Shown: piece by piece, positions 43,526 to 53,803 of the stretch | How positions within the stretch are numbered: position 1 is the first letter of the stretch | Layout: every line of letters starts with the position of its first letter | Origin: Thioalkalivibrio sp. ALJT | GTDB taxonomy: Bacteria > Pseudomonadota > Gammaproteobacteria > Ectothiorhodospirales > Ectothiorhodospiraceae | Direction: 5' to 3' | Assembly (NCBI RefSeq): GCF_000381825.1 | Contig: NZ_KB907132.1 | Location: 1-64,000, forward strand | Length of the DNA: 64,000 nt | Position numbers and translations under genes: made by a program | Notes under the pieces: generated by a model | Databases searched by the model: none | What the model was told of the DNA's origin: nothing | The model's input: the letters and a program-made list of their open reading frames with translations, nothing else

Positions 43526-44779
43526 TCAGCAGGCCGGGAAGATCTCCCGAAACGGCAGCACTTCGACCCAGTCCCCGGCCCGGGCCCCGGAGGATTCCCG
43601 CGGCAGCACCATATAGGCGTTGGCATCGGCCATCGCGCGTAACTGGTGAGAGCTTTGCCCGCCGGCCGTTCGTACCACCCAGCCGCGTTCGTCGGTTTCC
43701 AGGCAGGCGCGCTGGAAGTCCTTGCGTCCCGGGGTCTTTTTCAGGTCCTCCAGCAGACGCGCATTCAGCGTTTGCGGTTCGGGTGCCGCTCGCCCGGCCA
43801 GCTGCAGCAGGGCCGGCCGAACCAGCAGGGCGAAGGTCGTCATCACCGCGACGGGGTTGCCGGGCAGGCCCAGGAAATGGGCGTTGCCAAAGCGTCCGAA
43901 GGCCAGCGGGCGACCGGGCTTGATCGCGATCTTCCAGAAGCCGACCTGGCCCGAGGCCTGCAATACGCGAGTCACGTGGTCGGCGTCGCCGACCGATACG
44001 CCTCCGGTGGTAATGATCAGGTCCGCCTCCTGTCCGGCCCGCTCCAGTGCCGCGCGCACCGCATCCTCGCTGTCGCGGATCACGCCGTAGTCCAGGACCT
44101 CGACCGGGTAGGCCGCCAGCAATGCGCGCAGCGTGTGGCGGTTGGAGTCGTGGATCTGGCCCGGTCCCGGGGTCTGCCCCAGGGGTACCAGCTCGTCGCC
44201 GGTGGAGAAGAAGGCGACCCGCGGCTTGCGCAGCACGCGCAGTTCGGCAATCCCCTGACTGGCCAGCACACCGATCTCGGCGGCCCCGATGAGCTGCCCG
44301 GGGGCGAACAGCGCCGTGCCGCTGGCGGTGTCCGTGCCCGGCCCGCGGATGTTGTGCCCGGGCGCCAGGCCGCCGTTGTTCAGGCGGATTCCGGACTCGC
44401 CGCTGCGCTCGGTCTGTTCCTGCATGATCACGACCTCGGCCCCGTCCGGCACGACGGCCCCGGTCAGGATGCGCACGCACTGGCCCGGTTCCACCGTGCC
44501 GTCCCAGAGGTGCCCGGCGGCCGCGGTCCCCGCCAGCTTCAGCTCGCGGCCGATGACGGCATCGTCGGCGCGCAGGGCATAGCCATCCATCGCGGAGACC
44601 GCGGCTGGCGGGACGTCCATGCGAGCGGCGATCGGCTCGGCCAGGGTGCGACCCAGCGCCGATTCCAGCGTCACCGTCTCGGCTTCGGTCAGTGCCTCGC
44701 AGGCCTGCAGGATGGCCGCCCGCGCCTGTTCCAGGGTCAGGGCATTGGGGTCGAATTCGTCGCAGCTGGGGGCGGACAT
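43526..44779 (-). CDS. moeA: Molybdopterin molybdenumtransferase MoeA
   Basis: MoeA inserts molybdate into adenylated molybdopterin to form molybdenum cofactor. The 417-residue protein shows MDGYALRADDAVIG near residue 64, the segment TGDELVPLGQTPGPGQIHDS, the MoCF_biosynth motif TTGGVSVGDADHVTRVL and FLGLPGNPVAVMTTFALLVR. It is the last gene of the minus-strand run mobA, mobB, moeA and starts 19 bp after mobB. Confidence 0.97.
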   Translation of the reverse strand: MSAPSCDEFDPNALTLEQARAAILQACEALTEAETVTLESALGRTLAEPIAARMDVPPAAVSAMDGYALRADDAVIGRELKLAGTAAAGHLWDGTVEPGQCVRILTGAVVPDGAEVVIMQEQTERSGESGIRLNNGGLAPGHNIRGPGTDTASGTALFAPGQLIGAAEIGVLASQGIAELRVLRKPRVAFFSTGDELVPLGQTPGPGQIHDSNRHTLRALLAAYPVEVLDYGVIRDSEDAVRAALERAGQEADLIITTGGVSVGDADHVTRVLQASGQVGFWKIAIKPGRPLAFGRFGNAHFLGLPGNPVAVMTTFALLVRPALLQLAGRAAPEPQTLNARLLEDLKKTPGRKDFQRACLETDERGWVVRTAGGQSSHQLRAMADANAYMVLPRESSGARAGDWVEVLPFREIFPAC

Positions 44780-44798
44780 GGTGCTCGGCGTCTCCGGG

Positions 44799-45335
44799 TC
44801 AGGGGTTCAGGTTGAAATGGGCAATGATGAAGCGGGCAACTGCATCGGGGTCGTTGACCGGCAGCAGAGGGCCGTCAAAGTCCAGATCGGCGGCATCGGT
44901 CGCGATCGCAATCACGCCGGGGATCTCCGGATACAGCGGCGGCTTGCCGACGGCCGGCCGGTGAACCTCGATCTTCGGCAGGTCGGCCTGCTTGAATCCC
45001 TCGACCAGGATGAGGTCTGCGCGTTCCGGGTCCAGACGCGAACAGAGCATGTCCAGGTCCGGTACGCGGCCATCGTCGGTCTCCGGGGTTTCCACCATCA
45101 GTGCATGGCGTCGGCAGGAGGCAACCAGCATCTGGTCCGCGCCGGCATGGCGCAGCTCGTAGCTGTCCTTGCCGGGGGTGTCCACGTCGAAGGCGTGATG
45201 GGCATGCTTGATCACGGCCGGGCGCTGGCCACGGGCGCGCAGCGCGGGGATCACCGCCTTGAGCAGGGTGGTCTTGCCGCTGCCGCTCCAGGCGGCAAAG
45301 CCAATGCGCGGGAGCTGGGTCGGGTTCGGGTTCAT
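44799..45335 (-). CDS. mobB: Molybdopterin-guanine dinucleotide biosynthesis protein MobB
   Basis: MobB is a GTP-binding protein that assists MobA. The 178-residue product has the P-loop AAWSGSGKT at residues 14-22 and the conserved VIKHAHHAFDVDTPGKDSYE region near 45-65. The start at 45335 gives the family N-terminus; upstream in-frame sequence runs through REP-like repeats and is unlikely to be coding. The ribosome binding site is weak. Confidence 0.92.
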   Translation of the reverse strand: MNPNPTQLPRIGFAAWSGSGKTTLLKAVIPALRARGQRPAVIKHAHHAFDVDTPGKDSYELRHAGADQMLVASCRRHALMVETPETDDGRVPDLDMLCSRLDPERADLILVEGFKQADLPKIEVHRPAVGKPPLYPEIPGVIAIATDAADLDFDGPLLPVNDPDAVARFIIAHFNLNP

Positions 45336-45360
45336 GGCAACCTGCTTGCGTTGTGCGCGC

Positions 45361-45388
45361 CCCGGGAGCCTGTCGGGTTCGGGTGATC
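45361..45388 (+). repeat. REP-like repeat, copy A
   Basis: CCCGGGAGCCTGTCGGGTTC followed by GGGTGATC. The core GGGAGCCTGTCGG recurs at 50514, 62761 and 63781 and, with two changes, at 45504. It lies just upstream of mobB and forms an inverted pair with copy B about 115 bp away. Confidence 0.65.
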
Positions 45389-45503
45389 GTCGCGGCCGTT
45401 GGGCAGGGCAAAACTTTTTTCGGTCTCTCGAGGCGCATAGTGGGGCGATGTAACGACAGGGAGCGGAAAATGGCCCGTTGTCCTGCACGCGCAGCCGATT
45501 CGA

Positions 45504-45524
45504 CCCCAATCCGACGGGCTCCCA
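45504..45524 (-). repeat. REP-like repeat, copy B
   Basis: CCCCAATCCGACGGGCTCCC, the reverse orientation of the REP-like core with small changes. Together with copy A it brackets 45389-45503 in the gap between mobA and mobB, a REPIN-like layout. Confidence 0.5.
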
Positions 45525-45561
45525 GTATAGCGATAACCGTCGGATCGGGAGGGGAGGGCGC

Positions 45562-46155
45562 TCAGCCCGTGAGGTCCTCGGGCGTGTTCAGGTTGATGAA
45601 GGCGTCGGGCTGGTCGGAAAAGTCGACCACCGTGGCGCCGATGTCGCGAAACCAGCGCCCGACGGCGAGCGACCCGTCTGCAAGATCCGCCTCCAGGCGC
45701 GCGGCGAGGACGGGCCGGAGCAGGGCGAAAAGCGGTTGCAGGCGCGCGCCGTCGTGGGCCATTGCGGCCGGCGCGGCGCTGACCGCCAGCGTTTGGTCCA
45801 GCCGTTCGGCCAGGTCCGGTGGCAGGCAGGGTGCATCCACCGGCACACTGAGCAGGGTGTGGCCGGGGTAATGTGCCCATGCCGCGGCGATCCCGGCCAG
45901 TGGCCCCGGATAATCCGGCCGGGTATCCGGCAGACAGGGAAACCCCAGCGCCCGATAACGGTCGATATCGGTGTTGGCGCTGATCACGATGGAGTCCACT
46001 TGCGGCCGCAGGCGTTCGAGTACCTGTTCCACCAGCGGGCGGCCCCGGTACTCCACCCAGCCCTTGTTGCGCCCGCCCATGCGGCGACCCTGCCCGCCGG
46101 CCAGGACCAGGCCGATCGGCGGATACGACGGGTTGGCTCCGGGGGCTTCGGGCAT
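45562..46155 (-). CDS. mobA: Molybdenum cofactor guanylyltransferase MobA
   Basis: MobA attaches GMP to molybdopterin to give the MGD cofactor used by DMSO-reductase-family enzymes. The 197-residue protein has the nucleotidyltransferase signature GLVLAGGQGRRMGGRNKGWV near residues 15-34 and the segment PVDAPCLPPDLAERL. It leads the minus-strand Mo-cofactor run and is divergent from the NfeD-type protease gene. The 226-bp gap to mobB is occupied by REP-like repeats. Confidence 0.95.
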   Translation of the reverse strand: MPEAPGANPSYPPIGLVLAGGQGRRMGGRNKGWVEYRGRPLVEQVLERLRPQVDSIVISANTDIDRYRALGFPCLPDTRPDYPGPLAGIAAAWAHYPGHTLLSVPVDAPCLPPDLAERLDQTLAVSAAPAAMAHDGARLQPLFALLRPVLAARLEADLADGSLAVGRWFRDIGATVVDFSDQPDAFINLNTPEDLTG

Positions 46156-46265
46156 GGCGTCTGGGGTTTCGGGGCCGCAATGGCTTATGGTTCAGGACAC
46201 GAGTACGTGATGGTATGGCCGTCGCGCAGTGTACGACGAAACAGGACCGACGGGAGAAGAAGCCC

Positions 46266-47828
46266 ATGAAGCGAGGCGGCATGCGCCTCTGGCGAACCGC
46301 AATCTGGCTGGCCTTCCTGGTGCTGGGGGCCGGCTGGCTGGCGGTCGTCACGCTGGCGGACACCGGGCAACGGCATGCGCTGGTGCTGACCGTGGACGAT
46401 GCCATTGGACCGGCCACCGGCGACTACATCCGCCGGGGCATCGAACGTGCGGAGGCCGAGGACGCCGAGATCATGGTCCTGATGCTGGACACCCCCGGCG
46501 GGCTGGACTCCAGCATGCGCAGCATCATCCGCAACATCCTCCAGTCAGATGTCCCGGTGGTGACCTACGTCCACCCCTCGGGCGCGCGTGCGGCCAGTGC
46601 CGGGACCTACATGCTGTACGGCTCGCATGTTGCCGCGATGAGCCCGGCCACCAATCTCGGCTCCGCCACGCCGGTGCAGATGGGTGGCGGTGGGCTGCCG
46701 GGCATGGAGCCGCCGGAGGGTACGGACGAGGACGCCGTCGATGAAGGCAGTGACAACGGGAACGGGAACGGGAACGGGAACGGGAACGGGAACGGGAACG
46801 GGAACGGGAACGGGAACGGGAACGGGAACGGGAACGGGAACGGGAACAATGACGAAGTTGCGCCGGCCACCGAGGAAGAGCTGCTGGACGAGGAGGCGAC
46901 CGCGCCGCGTCGCGGCGGCGATGCGATGGAGCGCAAGATCCTGGAAGACGCCGTGTCCTATATCCGCGGTCTGGCCGAGCGCTACGATCGCAATGCCGAC
47001 TGGGCCGAGGAGACGGTGCGCGAGGGTTCCAGCCTGACCGCCGCCGTAGCGCTGGAAGAGAACGTGATCGACTTCGTCGCGGACAATCTGGACGATCTGC
47101 TGGCACAGATCGACGGCCACAGCGTGCGCATGCACGACGGCGAGCGCACGCTGGCCACCGCGGGCCTTGAGATCATGCGCATGGATCCGGACTGGCGCAC
47201 TCAGTTGCTGTCGTTGATCACCAATCCGAACATTGCCTATATCCTGATGTTGATCGGGATCTACGGCATTATCTTCGAACTGGCCAACCCGGGCGCGGTC
47301 TACCCCGGCGTGATCGGCTCGATCGCGCTGATTCTGGCGTTCTTCGCGTTGCAGGTGATGCCGGTGAACTACGCGGGTCTGGCGCTGATGTTGCTGGGCA
47401 TGATCTTCATGATTGCAGAGGCCTTCGTACCCAGTTTCGGGGCGCTGGGCATAGGAGGAATCGTGGCCTTTACTGTTGGCTCCATCATCCTGTGGGACGA
47501 CCCGCAGCTGAATGTGGCCCTCCCGCTGGTGATCGGGACCGCCATTGCCATCGCCATCCTGTCAATCTGGGTGCTGAGTCGGCTGTTCAGTCTGCGCGGC
47601 AAGAAGCCCGCTACCGGCCATGAAGAGATGATCGGCATGATCGGCGAGGCGCGTGAGGACTTTGCCCGCAGCGGTCGGATCTGGGTACACAGCGAGCAGT
47701 GGAACGCCGAGACCTCGGCCCCGGTACGTGAAGGACAGAAGGTGCGCGTGACCGCCATCGAAGGACTCAGACTTCAGGTCGAACCCGTGACCGAAGAAGA
47801 CACCCCGGGTACGACCGCGGCCGGCTGA
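46266..47828 (+). CDS. NfeD/ClpP-class membrane serine protease with a long Asn-Gly repeat
   Basis: A 520-residue protein of the NfeD1b/SppA-like type. It has a signal or anchor helix (about 10-30) and a ClpP-class protease domain with nucleophile motif GARAASAGTYM near residues 113-123 and a probable catalytic lysine in MERKILEDAVSYIRG. Four or five membrane helices (about 320-460) precede the C-terminal OB-fold NfeD domain. The archaeal relative PH1510-N cleaves a stomatin, and a slipin gene follows here at 38 bp. Residues 164-194 are a pure (Asn-Gly)15-Asn tract inside the protease domain region, from 15 tandem AACGGG units. The ATG at 46266 follows GGGAGAAG. Confidence 0.93.
   Translation: MKRGGMRLWRTAIWLAFLVLGAGWLAVVTLADTGQRHALVLTVDDAIGPATGDYIRRGIERAEAEDAEIMVLMLDTPGGLDSSMRSIIRNILQSDVPVVTYVHPSGARAASAGTYMLYGSHVAAMSPATNLGSATPVQMGGGGLPGMEPPEGTDEDAVDEGSDNGNGNGNGNGNGNGNGNGNGNGNGNGNGNGNNDEVAPATEEELLDEEATAPRRGGDAMERKILEDAVSYIRGLAERYDRNADWAEETVREGSSLTAAVALEENVIDFVADNLDDLLAQIDGHSVRMHDGERTLATAGLEIMRMDPDWRTQLLSLITNPNIAYILMLIGIYGIIFELANPGAVYPGVIGSIALILAFFALQVMPVNYAGLALMLLGMIFMIAEAFVPSFGALGIGGIVAFTVGSIILWDDPQLNVALPLVIGTAIAIAILSIWVLSRLFSLRGKKPATGHEEMIGMIGEAREDFARSGRIWVHSEQWNAETSAPVREGQKVRVTAIEGLRLQVEPVTEEDTPGTTAAG
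46755..46847 (+). repeat. Tandem hexanucleotide microsatellite (AACGGG)15
   Basis: Fifteen perfect head-to-tail AACGGG units plus AAC lie in frame inside the NfeD-type protease gene and encode a run of Asn-Gly dipeptides. Because the unit is a multiple of three, slippage would change linker length but not reading frame. Confidence 0.97.
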
Positions 47829-47866
47829 CCGGTCGCGGTGGGGCCCATTAAAAGAAGGAGCAGGAC

Positions 47867-48721
47867 ATGAACGATCTCAGTTTCTTTGTCGTCCCTCTGG
47901 TCATCCTGATCGCCATCATCGTTATGTCGATCAAGGTGCTGCGCGAGTACGAACGCGGCGTCATCTTCTTCCTCGGCCGCTTCCAGTCGGTGAAGGGCCC
48001 GGGCCTGATCATCGTGATCCCGGGCATCCAGCAGATGGTGCGCATTGACCTGCGCATCATCACGCTCGACGTGCCCAGCCAGGACGTAATCTCGCAGGAC
48101 AACGTGACGGTACGGGTGAACGCGGTGCTGTACTTCCGCGTAGTGGATTCCGCCAAGTCGGTGATCCAGGTCGAGGACTACTACGCCGCGACCAGCCAGC
48201 TCGCCCAGACCACGCTGCGTTCCGTGCTCGGCAAGCACGATCTGGACGAGATGCTCTCCGAACGCGACAAGCTCAACAACGACATCCAGGAAATCCTCGA
48301 TTCACAGACCGATGCCTGGGGCATCAAGGTCACCAATGTCGAGATCAAGCATGTGGACCTGGACGACTCGATGATCCGCGCGATCGCGCGTCAGGCCGAA
48401 GCCGAGCGCGAACGCCGCGCCAAGGTCATCCACGCGGAAGGCGAACTGCAGGCCGCCGAGAAGCTGGTGCAGGCCGCGCAGCAGATGGAGGCGAGCCCGG
48501 CCGCGCTGCAACTGCGCTATCTGCAGACCATGGCCGACATGTCCACCAACGGCCAGGCCAATTCCATCTTCTTCCCGTTGCCGCTGGAGCTGACCAAGGT
48601 GTTCGAGAACCTGGCCGGCAAGTTCCGCGCGGAAAACCCCGAAGCCCCGGGCAATCCGCTGGGTGGTCTCGGTAATCCCGGCGATGCGGGTACCGCGAAC
48701 CCGTCGGGGAACAACCCGTAG
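47867..48721 (+). CDS. Slipin / stomatin-like SPFH-domain protein
   Basis: A 284-residue SPFH membrane protein with one N-terminal helix (about 5-25). The SPFH domain carries [20 protein letters not shown] and [20 protein letters not shown], followed by a coiled-coil region with [20 protein letters not shown]. The C-terminus (about 255-284) is a glycine/asparagine-rich tail. It is the expected partner and likely substrate of the NfeD-type protease immediately upstream; such pairs are thought to organise membrane microdomains. An AGAAGGAGCAGG ribosome binding site precedes it. Confidence 0.94.
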   Translation: MNDLSFFVVPLVILIAIIVMSIKVLREYERGVIFFLGRFQSVKGPGLIIVIPGIQQMVRIDLRIITLDVPSQDVISQDNVTVRVNAVLYFRVVDSAKSVIQVEDYYAATSQLAQTTLRSVLGKHDLDEMLSERDKLNNDIQEILDSQTDAWGIKVTNVEIKHVDLDDSMIRAIARQAEAERERRAKVIHAEGELQAAEKLVQAAQQMEASPAALQLRYLQTMADMSTNGQANSIFFPLPLELTKVFENLAGKFRAENPEAPGNPLGGLGNPGDAGTANPSGNNP

Positions 48722-48735
48722 GCCGCACCCGGGCG

Positions 48736-49641
48736 GTGACTGCAGCGGCGGTCCAGTCCGACACCCTCGACCGCTTCCTGGACGAGCTCTGGGCGGTCGA
48801 GGGTCTGTCGGATCACACCTTGGCGGCCTATCGCCGCGACCTCGAGGGCCTGGCACGCTGGCTCATCGGGCGCGGAGTGGCCCTGGAGGCGGCCAGCCGC
48901 GCCGACCTCCTGGGGTTTGTCAGCGCCCGCATGCAGGCGGGGGCGCGTCCGAAGTCGATGACCCGCGCCCTGTCCAGTTTGCGGCGTTTCTATCGCTACC
49001 TGGTCCACCAGGGCGAGCGGGAAGACGACCCCAGCGCCGGGATCGAATCCCCGCGCGCCGGTCGCCCGTTGCCGGACAGCCTGTCCGAGGCCCAGGTGGA
49101 GGCCCTGCTGAGGGCCCCGGATCTCGCAGACGCGGTGGGCCTGCGCGACCGCGCGATGCTGGAGCTGATGTACGCCACTGGCCTGCGCGTGTCCGAACTG
49201 GTGGGGCTGGAACAATCGGAGATGAACACCCGCCAGGGCGTGGTGCGCATTACCGGCAAGGGTGACAAGGAACGCCTGGTGCCGCTGGGCGAGGAAGCGG
49301 CCCACTGGCTGGCCCGCTATCAGCGCGAGGCACGGCCGGAGCTGATGGACGGTCACCCGCCCTGCGAGGCGGTGTTTGTAACCCGTCGTGGCGGCGGGCT
49401 CACGCGGCAGGCCTTCTGGTACCGCATCAAGACCCACGCCCGGCGTGCCGGGATCGAGTCGCCGCTGTCGCCGCATACCCTGCGGCATGCATTTGCCACG
49501 CATCTGCTGGACCACGGAGCGGATCTGCGCGTGGTGCAGATGCTGCTGGGCCACAGCAGTCTGTCGACCACGCAGATCTATACCCATGTGGCCCGTGCGC
49601 GCCTGCAGAGCCTGCACGCGGAACACCACCCCCGCGGCTGA
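48736..49641 (+). CDS. xerD: Site-specific tyrosine recombinase XerD
   Basis: XerD acts with XerC at dif to resolve chromosome dimers. The 301-residue protein has the N-terminal SAM-like DNA-binding domain (about 5-100) and the catalytic residues R151 (GLRVSEL), K175 (ITGKGDKERLVPL), H247 and R250 (PHTLRHAFATHLL), H273 and nucleophile Y282. It starts at GTG and is followed by dsbC, as in E. coli. It is a chromosomal housekeeping recombinase, not part of a mobile element. Confidence 0.96.
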   Translation: MTAAAVQSDTLDRFLDELWAVEGLSDHTLAAYRRDLEGLARWLIGRGVALEAASRADLLGFVSARMQAGARPKSMTRALSSLRRFYRYLVHQGEREDDPSAGIESPRAGRPLPDSLSEAQVEALLRAPDLADAVGLRDRAMLELMYATGLRVSELVGLEQSEMNTRQGVVRITGKGDKERLVPLGEEAAHWLARYQREARPELMDGHPPCEAVFVTRRGGGLTRQAFWYRIKTHARRAGIESPLSPHTLRHAFATHLLDHGADLRVVQMLLGHSSLSTTQIYTHVARARLQSLHAEHHPRG

Positions 49642-49684
49642 CGTCTACTGCCGGACAGACGCCCCGGGACTTCCGTCGCGGGGC

Positions 49685-49693
49685 TGGTAGACT
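49685..49693 (+). promoter_or_regulatory. Candidate extended -10 promoter for dsbC
   Basis: TGGTAGACT (TGn plus TAGACT) lies about 35 bp before the dsbC ATG. It is embedded in GGGCTGGTAGACT, closely matching the GGGCTGGTACACT before ssb. No good -35 is visible. Confidence 0.35.
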
Positions 49694-49727
49694 GGCGCCG
49701 CATTCCGGTTTCAACACGAGAGAATCC

Positions 49728-50441
49728 ATGTTCCTGAAACGCGCTCTTCCCCTCGCCACGGCCCTGGCCGTGCTCGGCACCCCGCTCATGGCCACCGAGG
49801 CCATCGAGGAGTCCATGGCCCGGGTAATCCCGGGAGCCGAGATCGACAGCATCCAGTCCACCCCGGTCGACGGTATTTACGCGGTGCGCTACGGGACCGA
49901 CATCTTCTATGTCTCCGCGGATGGCCGTTACCTGATGCAGGGCACGCTGATGGACCTCGAGACCCGCGAGAATCTGACCCAGGAGGCCTTGAGCGGTGTG
50001 CGCGCGGACATGTTCGCGGCGATCGAAGACCGTGAACTCGTGACCTACTCGCCGGACGGGGACACCCGTGGCGTGCTGAACATCTTCACCGATCCCAACT
50101 GCCCGTTCTGCCGCGACATCCACCAGGACCTCCCTGAGTACCTCGCGGCCGGTATCCAGGTGCGCTACCTGATGTTCCCGGTGCTCGGGCGGGATTCCCC
50201 GCAGATCATGAATCGCATCTGGTGTGCGGATGATCGCGAGGAGGCGATGGATCGGGCCAAGGAGGGCGACAAGCTGAACGACATCGATGGCAGCTGCGCG
50301 ACGCCGCAGGATGAACACATGGCGCTGGGACAGCGGCTGGGGTTGCGCGGCACGCCGGCGCTGATTTCCGACACCGGGCAGCAGATGTCCGGCTACCAGG
50401 AGCCGCAGGCGGTGATTGAACGCATCCTCGGCCGCGATTGA
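49728..50441 (+). CDS. dsbC: Periplasmic thiol:disulfide isomerase DsbC
   Basis: DsbC reshuffles wrong disulfides in the periplasm and is kept reduced by DsbD. The 237-residue protein has a signal peptide (about 1-22), an N-terminal dimerisation domain and a thioredoxin-like domain with active site CPFC (C125, C128) in FTDPNCPFCRDIH. The second cysteine pair (in RIWCADD and DGSCATP) and the cis-proline loop (GLRGTPALI) are also present. xerD-dsbC is a conserved neighbour pair. Confidence 0.97.
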   Translation: MFLKRALPLATALAVLGTPLMATEAIEESMARVIPGAEIDSIQSTPVDGIYAVRYGTDIFYVSADGRYLMQGTLMDLETRENLTQEALSGVRADMFAAIEDRELVTYSPDGDTRGVLNIFTDPNCPFCRDIHQDLPEYLAAGIQVRYLMFPVLGRDSPQIMNRIWCADDREEAMDRAKEGDKLNDIDGSCATPQDEHMALGQRLGLRGTPALISDTGQQMSGYQEPQAVIERILGRD

Positions 50442-50513
50442 TCCCGCTGCCGGCCGCGCCGCGACCCGTAGCCCGGTTCTGTGCGGGGTGACGAAGCCGG
50501 GGCGCGGTGTCTG

Positions 50514-50548
50514 CCCGGGGGCTGTCGGACTGGGGGTGGATCTGCTGC
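50514..50548 (+). repeat. REP-like repeat, copy D
   Basis: CCCGGGGGCTGTCGGACTGG followed by GGGTGGATCTGCTGC. It lies in the gap between dsbC and the converging cnoX-like gene. It shares the core and also the extension GATCTGCTGC with copy C at 62761 (read on the minus strand). Confidence 0.6.
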
Positions 50549-50637
50549 CCCACGCCCGCGACGCTCGCCCAAACCCGGCAGGCCCCCGGGCGGCTGCGGG
50601 TCCGGCCCCGTTGAGTCGGGCGCGCCGGGGTGGTGGA

Positions 50638-51513
50638 TCAGTACAGCAGCGCGGCCATCTGGCGGCGGTACTGCCCCACCAGCGGGTGGTCGCTGCCCAG
50701 GACCTCGAAGGCGGCCAGCAGGCCCTTCTGGCCGGCTCCGTCGTTGTAGGCACGGTGCTGCTTCATCAGTTGCAGGTACAGGCCCAGGGCCTCTTCGGCA
50801 CGACCCGAGAGCATCGCGTAGGCGGCCATCTGTTCCAGCGCTTCGGGTCGCGGGTTGTCCTGCTGTAGTTCTTGCGCGATCGCCTGCGGGTCGATGCCCG
50901 CGGCGGTTTTGGCGAATACCAGCCGCGCCCGCAGTTCCTTTACCGCGTCCTGTTCGTGCTGGTCCATTGGCAGCTTGTTCAGCTCCGCTTCGGCGGCCTC
51001 GGCAGCGCCGGACTGAGCCAGGGCGCGGGCCAGCTCGATGCGCAGGTCGCCATTGTCGGGCTCTTCCGCGAGCGCAGCCTTGAGCACGGCCAGGGCCCCG
51101 TCGACGTCTCCGGTGCTGGCCTGTTCCCGCGCCTGTTCGATGATCTTGTCGGAGGGCTTTTCCAGATAGCGGTCGATCAGCGCGCGGATGTTCGGCTCCG
51201 GCTGCACGCCCATGAACTGATCCACCGGCTTGCCGTGGCGGAAGACCATCACGGTGGGCAGGCTGCGCACACCGTACTGCTGGGCCAGGGCCTGCTGCTC
51301 GTCGCTATTGACCTTGGCCAGGCGGAATTTGCCGGCGTACTGTGCGGCCAGTTGTTGCAGCAGCGGCATCAGTTGCTGGCAGGGCCCGCACCAGGCGGCC
51401 CAGAAATCGACCATCACCGGTCGGCGGTGGGACTCGTCCAGCACGGCTTGCTGGAAGCTCTCCTGGGTGACGTCGAGGATGTCGTCGCTGGTTGCGCTCG
51501 CGGCTGCGGTCAT
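50638..51513 (-). CDS. cnoX: CnoX/YbbN-like thioredoxin-TPR chaperedoxin
   Basis: A 291-residue fusion of an N-terminal thioredoxin domain (about 10-115) and TPR repeats (about 125-290). The active site is a complete WCGPC (C42, C45), and the cis-proline motif is VRSLPTVMVF. E. coli CnoX has a redox-weak SxxC site, whereas the complete CxxC resembles the alphaproteobacterial type with reductase activity. The start at 51513 follows AGGAGG at a 6-base distance. It converges with dsbC. Confidence 0.9.
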   Translation of the reverse strand: MTAAASATSDDILDVTQESFQQAVLDESHRRPVMVDFWAAWCGPCQQLMPLLQQLAAQYAGKFRLAKVNSDEQQALAQQYGVRSLPTVMVFRHGKPVDQFMGVQPEPNIRALIDRYLEKPSDKIIEQAREQASTGDVDGALAVLKAALAEEPDNGDLRIELARALAQSGAAEAAEAELNKLPMDQHEQDAVKELRARLVFAKTAAGIDPQAIAQELQQDNPRPEALEQMAAYAMLSGRAEEALGLYLQLMKQHRAYNDGAGQKGLLAAFEVLGSDHPLVGQYRRQMAALLY

Positions 51514-53740
<2,227 letters not shown>

Positions 53741-53803
53741 CGCCAGGCGCCCGGCCTCCCAGCTCAACGTCATCACGTACGAGCGCGTTCAGTGGAATGA
53801 TGT

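Noticed and set aside
46755-46847. Repeat array considered as CRISPR or other spacer array
   Set aside because: The units are 6 bp, perfectly tandem without spacers, in frame inside a gene.
48736-49641. Tyrosine recombinase as sign of an integrated element
   Set aside because: The protein and its dsbC neighbour identify it as chromosomal XerD; no att repeats or phage genes are nearby.
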